Below the pieces are notes generated by a model. That model had not been told where the DNA came from and made no database searches. It saw nothing but the letters and a program-made list of their open reading frames with translations. Positions 34,249-42,154 of a stretch of 64,000 nt of DNA are shown here, one piece after another. The stretch is from NCBI RefSeq assembly GCF_003205615.1, contig NZ_PYBV01000062.1:1-64000 (forward strand), read 5' to 3'. Every line of letters starts with the position of its first letter. Position 1 is the first letter of the stretch. The stretch is from Micromonospora arborensis (GTDB lineage Bacteria > Actinomycetota > Actinomycetes > Mycobacteriales > Micromonosporaceae). Made by a program: the position numbers and the translations under genes.

Positions 34249-37200
34249 ATGTCGCTCTCACGTCGTTTCCGAATGTCGACGGCCGCCGCCGCGGTGGCCC
34301 TGCTGACCGCCGGTGTGCTGGTCCTGACGCCGGGCACCTCGCTGGCGGTGGGGTCCACGCTGTTCAATCAGCCCTTCCACAACAACACCGCGAACGGCGT
34401 CGGCGCGGTCATGCTGCCCGACACGTCGCTCGTACCCGGAAGCAACGTCGCGTGCCTCACCGCAGCCGGAAACTCGACCATCGGCCCGCTGTTGAGCTGT
34501 CCGACGTCCACCGATGCGCAGGGCGCCGGGAAGTTGCGGTTCACCTCGGCCACGGCCAACCAGATCGGCGGTGTGTTCAGCGCGGTCAGTGTGCCGACGT
34601 CGCAGGGCTTGGACATCACCTTCAACACTTACCAGTACGGCGGCAATGCCGACGGGCTGGCCTTCGTGCTGGCCGCAGTGGACCCCGCCAACCCCCGCTC
34701 GCCGGCGGTCATGGGGCGTGGCGGAGGGTCTCTGGGCTATTCCGCGGCCTTCAACGGCAACACCCTGGGCTTGTCCAACGGCTATCTGGGTATCGGCTTC
34801 GATGTCTTCGGCAACTTCAGCAGCAGCAGCTATCAGGGCAGCGGTTGCACCAACCCGCCCTACATCTCGACGACGGGAAGGGTGCCCGGGCAGGTGGTCG
34901 TGCGTGGACCGGGCCGCGACAGGGTGGGCTACTGCGCGGTCAACAGCACCGCGACGACCACCGCGTCGCCGCCGTTGGCGCTGGGTGCGGCGACCCGGGC
35001 TGCCTCGCAGGTACCGGTCCAGGTCGTGATCAATCCGACGGGCGCCGCCTTCACCACCGGCTCCGGTATCAGCGTGCCGGCCGGCGAGTACCGGGTCCGG
35101 TTCACGCCGGTAGGTGGGGCGGCGGTCACCCTGTCGGGGGTCCTGCCAACCGTCGCGGCCAGTTTCTACCCGTCGCCCACGTGGGTGAATGCGAACGGGA
35201 TCCCGAGGCAGCTCGCCTTCGGCTGGGTCGCCTCCACCGGTTCGGTGTCCGCCTTCCACGAGATCGACAATGCCGCGGCGACCACCTTCACCGCGGTGCC
35301 GGATCTGAACGTGACGCAGACCAGCTACACCGGACCCGCGCCGCAGCCAGGTGACCCGGTCAATTACTCGGTCACCGCCGGAGTCGACCCCGGCGTGGCC
35401 GAGACCGCACCGATCTCGGTGACGCAGACGGCGCCGACCGGTGTGGTTCCACTCGGCGCCTTCGGCAGCGGCTGGGTCTGCGGAACCCCGGTCGGACAGA
35501 CCATCACCTGCCTCAACAACAACGGACCCTTCGCCGCGGGCAGTTCCCTGCCGCCGATCTCGGTGGTGGCCATCGTCACCGGAGCCGGAGTGACGCCCGC
35601 CCTGATCCAGACCGCGACGGTCGCGACCTCGTCATCCAACGACGCCAACCCGGGGTACTCCTCGTCCACCACCCCGGTCGCCCCACCCCCGACACCCAGC
35701 GGAATTACCGTGACGCCGGCGCTTAGCTCCGTCGCCGGGGGCATCCCGGTCACCGTCGGCGGCACCAACATCGCCGGTGCGACGGCGATCGAGATCGGCA
35801 CCACCGCCGAACAGCAGGCCGGTACCCCGGTGACCCTGCTGCCCTGCCAGTCCGGGCCCGCCGCCGGTTGCTTCACCGTCAACGGCAACGGGACGCTGGC
35901 CGTCTCGTCTATGCCCGCGCGCGCCTCGGCCGGTACGGTCAACGTCACCGTCGTCACCCGCGGCGTCGCTGCCTCGACCAGCTACGTCTACGCCTCCGCG
36001 CCGGCAGCACCAGCGGCGCCGACCGCGACGGCCGGCATCACCAGCGCCACCGTGAGCTGGACCGCGCCCGCTGACAACGGCAGCCCGATCACCGGCTATG
36101 TGGTCACACCGATCCGCAACGGGACAGCCCAGGCCACCCAATCGTTCGACGCGAGCACGACCACCCGCACCCTGACCGGTTTGACCGCCGGCGCGTCGTA
36201 CACCTTCCGCGTCGCCGCGGTGAACGCCTTCGGCACCGGCGCGAACAGCCCGCCCTCGAATGCCGTCATCCCCTACACCGTTCCCGCTGCGCCGACCATC
36301 ACGGCGGTCAGCGCCGGAAGCAACGCCGCCACCCTGAGCTGGAACGCCCCCAGCAACGGCGGTTCGGCGATCACCAGCTACGTGGTCACCCCCTACATCG
36401 TTGGGGTCCCCCAGCCGGCGCAGACCTTCCCCAGCGGGTCGACCACCCGCACCATCACCGGACTGACCGCCGGAACGACATACACATTCCGGGTCGCCGC
36501 AACCAACGCCGCCGGCACGGGCCCGGCCTCCGCCGCATCCGCGCCGATCACCATCAACGCCTCGCCCAGCCTGAACTTCCCACCGCCGCCGCCCGGTGAG
36601 GTCGGCGCCGCCTACAGCGAACAGCTCACCGTCACCGGTGGCACCGCACCGTTCGCCTGGTCGATCAGCGCCGGCTCGCTACCGCCCGGGGTGACGCTGA
36701 ACCCCTTCACCGGACTGCTCTCGGGCACTCCCACGACTGCCGGCAGTTTCTCGTTCACCGTCCAGGTCGCCGACGCCAGTGACCTCACCGCGAGCCGGGC
36801 CGCCACGATCGTGATCGCGCCACCGCCCACCCTGACGTTCCCGCCGCCGCCGGCTGGTGAGGTCAACGTGGTCTACAGCGAACAGCTCACTGTCACCGGC
36901 GGCACCGGACCCTTCACCTGGTCGATCAGCGCAGGGGCGCTGCCGCCCGGCCTGTCCCTCAACACCAGCACCGGTCTGCTCTCCGGCATCCCCAGCGCCG
37001 CCGGCACCTTCTCGTTCACCGTCCGGATCGTCGATTCGTTCGGGCAGAGCGACACCCGACCGGCGACCCTGGTCATCCGCCAGACGGCCACTCTGGCGCT
37101 GACCTCCTCGACGACCACCGCCACCTTCGGCACCCCGGTCACCTTCACCGCCACCGCAGGGCCGGCACCGGCCACCGGAACGGTGACCTTCACCGCCGTC

Positions 37201-38496
37201 TCCAGCACCGGGAACACCGTCACGCTGGGCACCGTGCCACTGTCGGGCAACGTCGCCGTACTCACCGTCGCCCTGCCGGCCTTCAACACGAACACGGTCA
37301 CCGCCCGCTACGGCGGTGACGCCACCCATGGCACCGCCACGTCGAACTCCATCGCTGTGCAGGTCTCCGCGATCCTCGGGGAACTGATCATCGACCAGTT
37401 CCGGTTCTCTGGTCCCGGCGGGGCCACTGACCAGTACGTCCAGCTCTACAACACCGGAGCCGCGATACCGCTGGCCGGCTTCACCATCGCGTCCGCCACC
37501 GGGGCGTCGCTGACCCTGCCGCAGGACGCTCCCACCCTGCCCACGGGACGGTCCTACCTGGTCGCCGCCACCGGGTACTCGCTCAACACCGTGGCCAGCC
37601 CGGACCTGAACACCGGCAGCCTCGGCGGCGGTGGCCTGAAGATCAGCGCACCGGACGCGGCCGCCACGGTCACCGACGCCGTCGGCTCCACCGGCGCCGG
37701 CTTCTACTCCGGTACCCCACTACCGACCCTGACCGGTGTCCCCACCAACCAGTACGCCTGGCAGAGACTCACGACCGCCGGCCGACCCGCCAACACCCAG
37801 AACAACAATGCCGACTTCAAGCTGATCTCCACCACGGCAACGCCGGTTGGCGGGGTTCCGTCCGCCCTCGGCGCTCCGTCACCGCAGAACACCGGATCGC
37901 CCTACCAACAGAACGCGGTGCTCCAGTCGACGCTGCTCGCCCCCACCGTGGCGGCCACCGCCACCCCGAACCAGACGTACGTACCGGGCACCGGCGGCAA
38001 CCCCGGCACCTTGACGGTGCGCCGCACCATCACCAACCGCTCCGCCACCGCCACCATCACCACGACCCAACTGAGAATCACCAGCCTGAGCGAGGCCAAC
38101 GGCGCACCCCGACCGGGCGTGCCCGTCCAACCCACCAACCCCGCGCGCCTCAGGATCGTCGCCCCGGCGACCCCCACCAGCAGCGTCACCATCCCCGGCG
38201 GCGCAACCGTCACCGTACAGAACCTGTCCGTCGACCCTCCGGCCAGCGCGCTCGGCGGCGGCCTCGGCAGCAACCTCACCGTCCCGCTGCCCGGCGGCAG
38301 CCTGGCCCCAGGTGAGTCCGTGCACGTCGCGCTGACCTTCGCCGTCGACCAGGGTGGAACGTTCTGGTTCGGCTACAACGTCGATGCGCTCAGCACCGAG
38401 CCGGGCCTCGCCAGACGAACCATGGCGACCGTGCCCGGCCATAAGACCCGCATCGCACCGCCGACCCAACGGTCCGGCGCCGCCGGCCGGATCTGA
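34249..38496 (+). CDS. Giant secreted protein: lectin-like, IPT, Fn3, Ig-like and lamin-tail domains
   Basis: The 1415-residue protein has a cleavable signal peptide (AAVALLTAGVLVLTPGTSLA). Domains in order: an L-type lectin-like sandwich at about 34-345 (GLAFVLAAVDPANP, GYLGIGFDVFGNF), a DUF11-like repeat at 350-475, IPT/TIG at 484-580, two fibronectin type III domains at 584-770 (SWTAPADNGSPITGYVVTP), two putative-Ig (He_PIG) domains at 774-944 (SAGALPPGLSLNTSTGLLSG), a bacterial Ig-like domain to about 1040, a lamin-tail-like domain at 1043-1150 and a C-terminal beta region. No LPXTG motif or final membrane helix is present, so it is released or held non-covalently. A role in carbohydrate or surface adhesion is inferred. 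Confidence 0.85.
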   Translation: MSLSRRFRMSTAAAAVALLTAGVLVLTPGTSLAVGSTLFNQPFHNNTANGVGAVMLPDTSLVPGSNVACLTAAGNSTIGPLLSCPTSTDAQGAGKLRFTSATANQIGGVFSAVSVPTSQGLDITFNTYQYGGNADGLAFVLAAVDPANPRSPAVMGRGGGSLGYSAAFNGNTLGLSNGYLGIGFDVFGNFSSSSYQGSGCTNPPYISTTGRVPGQVVVRGPGRDRVGYCAVNSTATTTASPPLALGAATRAASQVPVQVVINPTGAAFTTGSGISVPAGEYRVRFTPVGGAAVTLSGVLPTVAASFYPSPTWVNANGIPRQLAFGWVASTGSVSAFHEIDNAAATTFTAVPDLNVTQTSYTGPAPQPGDPVNYSVTAGVDPGVAETAPISVTQTAPTGVVPLGAFGSGWVCGTPVGQTITCLNNNGPFAAGSSLPPISVVAIVTGAGVTPALIQTATVATSSSNDANPGYSSSTTPVAPPPTPSGITVTPALSSVAGGIPVTVGGTNIAGATAIEIGTTAEQQAGTPVTLLPCQSGPAAGCFTVNGNGTLAVSSMPARASAGTVNVTVVTRGVAASTSYVYASAPAAPAAPTATAGITSATVSWTAPADNGSPITGYVVTPIRNGTAQATQSFDASTTTRTLTGLTAGASYTFRVAAVNAFGTGANSPPSNAVIPYTVPAAPTITAVSAGSNAATLSWNAPSNGGSAITSYVVTPYIVGVPQPAQTFPSGSTTRTITGLTAGTTYTFRVAATNAAGTGPASAASAPITINASPSLNFPPPPPGEVGAAYSEQLTVTGGTAPFAWSISAGSLPPGVTLNPFTGLLSGTPTTAGSFSFTVQVADASDLTASRAATIVIAPPPTLTFPPPPAGEVNVVYSEQLTVTGGTGPFTWSISAGALPPGLSLNTSTGLLSGIPSAAGTFSFTVRIVDSFGQSDTRPATLVIRQTATLALTSSTTTATFGTPVTFTATAGPAPATGTVTFTAVSSTGNTVTLGTVPLSGNVAVLTVALPAFNTNTVTARYGGDATHGTATSNSIAVQVSAILGELIIDQFRFSGPGGATDQYVQLYNTGAAIPLAGFTIASATGASLTLPQDAPTLPTGRSYLVAATGYSLNTVASPDLNTGSLGGGGLKISAPDAAATVTDAVGSTGAGFYSGTPLPTLTGVPTNQYAWQRLTTAGRPANTQNNNADFKLISTTATPVGGVPSALGAPSPQNTGSPYQQNAVLQSTLLAPTVAATATPNQTYVPGTGGNPGTLTVRRTITNRSATATITTTQLRITSLSEANGAPRPGVPVQPTNPARLRIVAPATPTSSVTIPGGATVTVQNLSVDPPASALGGGLGSNLTVPLPGGSLAPGESVHVALTFAVDQGGTFWFGYNVDALSTEPGLARRTMATVPGHKTRIAPPTQRSGAAGRI

Positions 38497-38664
38497 AATC
38501 CAGCCAGGCGTCTCCCCAGCTAGGAATGCACCCTCGTTGCCAATACCCAGAGAGAAATACACGGATATGCCCGTCTCTGCCATGATTGTAGGTAGCGAGC
38601 CCGAGCCCGAACTTCCTCGTGCTCACCACCGCATCGACCGCAGACATGGAACAGGGAAGCGCCA

Positions 38665-38844
38665 GTGAATATGCCTCGCATGATGGAAGACAACCCGCGG
38701 GCAGGGTTTCCGGTGGACCGAACGGATCACCGCTACAGCCCACCGCTCATCAAACGGCTCGGCACCCTCGCCGAACTCACCAGGGGCGGCACAGTGGGAC
38801 CGGACGACGGACTGGGCGGCGCCGGCGGCGACGGGTCCCTGTGA
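38665..38844 (+). CDS. Lasso-peptide precursor (orphan)
   Basis: The 59-residue precursor starts at GTG 38665, with AGGGAAG at 38652-38658; ATG 38671 is an alternative. The leader contains YSPPLIKRLGTLAELTRG, matching the lasso leader rule Y-x-P-P-x(5)-G-x(5)-T-x, in which the Thr is at position -2. The core would be GGTVGPDDGLGGAGGDGSL: Gly1 with Asp at positions 7 and 8, exactly where the macrolactam acceptor is required, and a 11-12-residue tail. No cyclase, RRE protein or leader peptidase is adjacent. A reading starting at GTG 38841 overlaps its stop but soon loses coding character. The core is unusually Gly-rich with no aromatic plug. Confidence 0.7.
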   Translation: MNMPRMMEDNPRAGFPVDRTDHRYSPPLIKRLGTLAELTRGGTVGPDDGLGGAGGDGSL

Positions 38845-39120
38845 GCGGTGGCCGCAACGCCCGCACCCGACTGTTGGCTACGTTGCTTGGGCGGATAGCC
38901 GCAGGAGAACCCGCGTGTGTAACCCTTGACAACCGGCCCCCGATCTGGCCAAAAGAAGAGGCGAAACCCCTTCACCGCGACCGAAGTGCTCACCGACGCC
39001 AGACAGAACCGAGGGCTCTGACCTTGCGGTGATGTGGCCGAGCGGTGCGGTATCGACGGGCACCGGAAACAGGTCGTCGGTTCGGCGCCACGATTCGTGG
39101 GGTACCTGCCAGAGTGGTTC
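38845..39120. other. Decayed sequence downstream of the lasso precursor, with repeat B
   Basis: A reading from GTG 38841 (RNARTRLLATLLGRIAAGEP) overlaps the precursor stop as the next gene of an operon would, but has no recognisable continuation. Bases 38976-39050 are dispersed repeat B. The downstream maturation genes may have been deleted here. Confidence 0.35.
38976..39050. repeat. Dispersed repeat B, copy 2
   Basis: It matches 32720-32790 in the same orientation at about 80% identity, sharing CCGAAGTGCTCACCGA and the final GGCCGAGCGGT. The two copies bracket the HEAT-downstream region, IS5 relic, large secreted protein and lasso precursor (6.3 kb), which might have moved or been assembled as one block. 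Confidence 0.6.
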
Positions 39121-39519
39121 ATGCCCTTGAGCGCGTACCACCTCAGAACCTCGGTCGCCGTGTCCGACATTCAGAAGGCCGTGGCCTTTTACGAAGGCGC
39201 GCTGGGCCTGCGGGCGTTGCGGTCCGGCCCAAGCGCCACCATCGCCGACGGCAGCCGCGTCTATGGCTCCGGTGGCGGGCCGGCGTTGAACGTGTACCAG
39301 TCGGTCACTGCCGGGAAGACCCCGGCGACGCTGGCGACGTGGTACGTCGACGACATCGACCAGATTGTCGACGAGCTCTCCTCGTCCGGCGTCGAGTTCG
39401 TTCGCTACGAGCAGCTCGAGCACGACGCCAAGGGGATCACCGCGCGGGCCGGAGGTGGACGTATCGCGTGGTTCCAGGACCCAGACGGCAACACCTTCGC
39501 TCTCGAAGCCGACGTGTGA
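39121..39519 (+). CDS. VOC-superfamily (glyoxalase/bleomycin-resistance-like) protein
   Basis: The 132-residue protein has two beta-alpha-beta-beta-beta modules: LRTSVAVSDIQKAVAFYEGA and ATWYVDDIDQIVDELSSSGV, ending IAWFQDPDGNTFALEADV. The F-x-D-P-D-G-N/H motif is the hallmark of the family. Glu in FALE is the usual metal ligand; the first-half His is not obvious. Members include isomerases, dioxygenases and antibiotic-binding proteins, so the specific function is open. It stands alone, convergent with the recombinase relic. Confidence 0.85.
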   Translation: MPLSAYHLRTSVAVSDIQKAVAFYEGALGLRALRSGPSATIADGSRVYGSGGGPALNVYQSVTAGKTPATLATWYVDDIDQIVDELSSSGVEFVRYEQLEHDAKGITARAGGGRIAWFQDPDGNTFALEADV

Positions 39520-39567
39520 CCTCCTGGCTCGCGATCTGCTCCGTCACCACCAGGCCGTCATCTCCGC

Positions 39568-41079
39568 TCAGGATCGCGGTGACCGGCGGATGCCGCCTGG
39601 ACCGCCCGTACCCTGAGTTATCGGTATTCGACGATCCTGCAGGACGCCAATATCTGCCTGGTCCTTGCACCAGTTCACGAAATATTCAATGTCGCGCTGA
39701 GCGTCATCGGTGGTGGGGCAATGGGTCGTGTCGCCCCTCGGACACGAACCATAACCCCACGGTGCGCGCTGAGATCCACTGCAGCGCGCACCGTTTGCGA
39801 TTTCGGTCTGGTACGTGAGTCGGAGTCCGAGTTGTCGATAGACCTCGGCTTTGTCGTTGGAGTCGGCGTCGCGCAGAACGGTGGCGATGTCGCCGAGCGC
39901 TCGGACTAGGTCGGCGATCTGGGTGCGGCTCATCCGACGTGGCTCTGTCTGCTGGGTCGTTTGGAGATCAGCTTCGGCTCGTGCCCTTTCGGCCTGGGTT
40001 TGGGTAATCCAACCGCTGACTAATACGGGATCTGCGCCGGCATCGAGGGCGGCCCGGTACTGGGCGAGCTTCGCGTCACAGGCCGCGATCGTGGCCTGAG
40101 CTGCGGCCGTCTGTGGCCTCAGTTGGTCCGTTGGCTGGGCGTCGCACATGGCGGTGATCGTTTGGTCGAGGTGGTCCGGGGTGAACGCGGATGCCAGCCA
40201 CTCGTCGAGCGGGTCGGTGAGGGCGTCCTCGCGCAGGTAGACGTTGCGGGGGTGTTCGACCTCGTTGGCCAGGGCGTATTCCTGAGGGAAGCGGCAGCGG
40301 TAGTAGGCGGCGCCGTGGTTGTACTGGCCTTGCATGCGGCGCTCACAGACGGCGCAGTAGATCATCCCCCGAAAGACGTAGGGGTTGCAGGCACGGCGCT
40401 GGCGCTCCTGACGGTCGACGGCTCGCGCGCGACGGGTGAGTAGGGCCTGCGCTTGCTCGAAGGTCTCGTCATCGATCAGGGGTGGGCGGGTGATCTCCTT
40501 CGAGACCACCCACTTGTCACGGGCGTTCCAGCGCATGACCGCCGGTGTGACCCAGGGCGACGTCGTCGACGTCGAGGAGGACCTCGCCGGTGCGTTGTTT
40601 GTTCCACACCTGCCGGCCGGTGTAGCGGGGGTTGGTGAGGATGACGCGGATGGCGCTCTTGGACCAGGCGATGCCGCTGCGGTGTCTGTTGCGGGCCCGG
40701 TCGTGTGCCGAGGGGCAGGGCACGTGGTTGGCGGTGAGTCCTTCGGCGATGGCGAATAGTCCGTAGCCGGCGAGGAACTCGTCGAAGATCCGGCGGACGA
40801 TGGGGGAGGTCTGGGCATCCGGGGTGAGCCCGCGGAGGTGTTTGCCGTCGGCGGCCTTCGCGGGGTTGGGGTGAGGGCCGAGATCACGCAGGGTGTAGCC
40901 GTATGGCGGGCGTCCGCCGAGGTATCGGCCTTCCAGGAGTGTCTGGGCGGCCATGGCGGTGCGGACGCGCAGCTTGATGCGGTTGCGTTCGCCTTTGCTC
41001 ATGCCGCCGAAGACGGACATGACAAGTTCGTGTGCCTCGTTGTCGGGGTCGATGGGGCCGCCGATCTCGGGTACCCAGA
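39568..41079 (-). pseudogene. Large serine recombinase, catalytic domain missing and frameshifted
   Basis: The reading begins within the gene at 41079 (ELWVPEIGGPIDPDNEAHEL, MSVFGGMSKGERNRIKLRV), so the N-terminal resolvase domain with the nucleophile Ser is gone. The recombinase domain (RYLGGRPPYGYTLRDLGPHP, GIAWSKSAIRVILTNPRYTG) continues to about 40540, where one base change of phase leads to MRWNARDKWVVSKEITRPPL. The zinc-ribbon segment (CAVCERRMQGQYNHGAAYYRC) and coiled-coil C-terminus follow. Truncation falls exactly at the tRNA-Val repeat. It is certainly inactive. Confidence 0.9.
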
Positions 41080-41123
41080 GTTCACACCGAAGAGGTCGCT
41101 GGTTCGATACCAGCATCGCCCAC
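41080..41123 (+). repeat. tRNA-Val(CAC) 3' half, putative att site (right copy)
   Basis: An exact 44-bp match to 2451-2494 in direct orientation. The sequence to its left is the serine recombinase remnant, not a tRNA 5' half. To the right, similarity with the other copy continues through a hairpin and the doubled TTGGGAGCAGA motif to about 41220. It marks the right border of the 38.6-kb segment. Confidence 0.85.
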
Positions 41124-41142
41124 TCTCAATTCGTGCAGGTCA

Positions 41143-41177
41143 GTAGCCCGTTGCCGGAGTAGCCGGTAACGGGCTAC
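41143..41177 (+). terminator. Hairpin downstream of the right tRNA-Val fragment
   Basis: The stem GTAGCCCGTTGCCGG (41143-41157) pairs with CCGGTAACGGGCTAC (41163-41177) around a 5-nt loop. It is the equivalent of 2515-2547. Base changes on one side are matched on the other (AA/TT becoming GTA/TAC), so the structure has been kept while the sequence drifted. The trailing T-run is lost. Confidence 0.65.
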
Positions 41178-41234
41178 GCCGTATGCGCAGCTTACATTGG
41201 GAGCAGATTGGGAGCAGCGCGGCTGGCTCTGGAT

Positions 41235-41458
41235 TCGGACCGGCATGGACCCGCCCGGCTGGCATGCCGAGCGTGTCGAGCTGGCGGTGGGGATGGCTCA
41301 GCAACGCGGTGCCCACCCCGCGGTTCTGCTACTCGGGGCTGACGGCGACGTAGGCGAGGTAGTGGTGTGGCTCGCTTGGGTGAAACGCCTCGAACACCGC
41401 GTCGAGGAGGGCGAACTTCGGCGCGTACACCCCGGTGGCCGCTTCCAGCGCTGCTGGA
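41235..41458 (-). pseudogene. GNAT acetyltransferase fragment with internal stop
   Basis: On the minus strand the frame reads YAPKFALLDAVFEAFHPSEP, HHYLAYVAVSPE, a TAG stop, then QNRGVGTALLSHPHRQLDTL. Q-x-R-G-x-G is the acetyl-CoA-binding motif A of GNAT enzymes. Neither end of the gene is present, and the C-terminal side is cut where the att-associated sequence begins (about 41222). Non-functional. Confidence 0.65.
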
Positions 41459-41512
41459 TGCTCCCGTGAGCCCTTGGGCGGGGTTCGGGGCGCGGGTACC
41501 GGATCGCGATGA

Positions 41513-42154
41513 TCATGGCTCGGTCAAGCCCTGCCGGAAGGCGTACGTGACGGCCTGTGCCCGGTCGCGGGCGCCGATCTTCGCGAACAGGTGGTTGATG
41601 TGACTCTTCACTGTTCCTTCGCTGACGACCAGGTGAGAGGCGATCTCGGCGTTGGACAAGCCACCGGCCATCAGTGACAGCACCTCGGCCTCGCGGGGCG
41701 TGAGACCGTCCGGGAACCTTGATCGTGGCGTCGGCTCAGTTGCGATCGCGTCGATGAGGTGGCGCTGCACGGCCGGGTCGACGACGGCGTGGTTGTCCAG
41801 GACCTGCCGCAGCGCCTCGGAGATCTGCGCACCGCTGGCGTCCTTGGTGAGGTAGCCGCGGGCGCCGGCGCGAAACGCGTCCAGCACCGATCGATCGTCC
41901 GAATACGTGGTCAGCACGACCACCTTGGTCTCGGGCACCTCGCTGCGCAGGCGACGGGTGGCCTCGATCCCGTCACACCGTGGCATGCGCAGGTCCATGA
42001 GCACGACATCCGGTCGGAGGGCCTCGGCGAGCGTGACCGCCTCGTCGCCGTCGGCGGCCGTTCCGACCACCTCGAAGCCCTTCATCAGAGCGAGCACCAT
42101 GGTCAGACCCTCACGGACCACGCGCTGGTCGTCGGCGATGAGCACCCGGATCAT
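41513..42154 (-). CDS. NarL/LuxR-type response regulator
   Basis: The 213-residue protein has a receiver domain with the acidic pair in IADDQ, phospho-acceptor Asp54 (VVLMDLRMP), Thr in VVLTTYSDD and Lys in GYLTKDAS. A LuxR-type helix-turn-helix follows (LTPREAEVLSLMAGGLSNAE, HLVVSEGTVKSHINHLFAK). It shares an ATGA overlap with the sensor kinase, its cognate partner. Targets are unknown; the adjacent divergent membrane protein gene is a candidate, as is an ABC export system that such pairs often control. Confidence 0.93.
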   Translation of the reverse strand: MIRVLIADDQRVVREGLTMVLALMKGFEVVGTAADGDEAVTLAEALRPDVVLMDLRMPRCDGIEATRRLRSEVPETKVVVLTTYSDDRSVLDAFRAGARGYLTKDASGAQISEALRQVLDNHAVVDPAVQRHLIDAIATEPTPRSRFPDGLTPREAEVLSLMAGGLSNAEIASHLVVSEGTVKSHINHLFAKIGARDRAQAVTYAFRQGLTEP

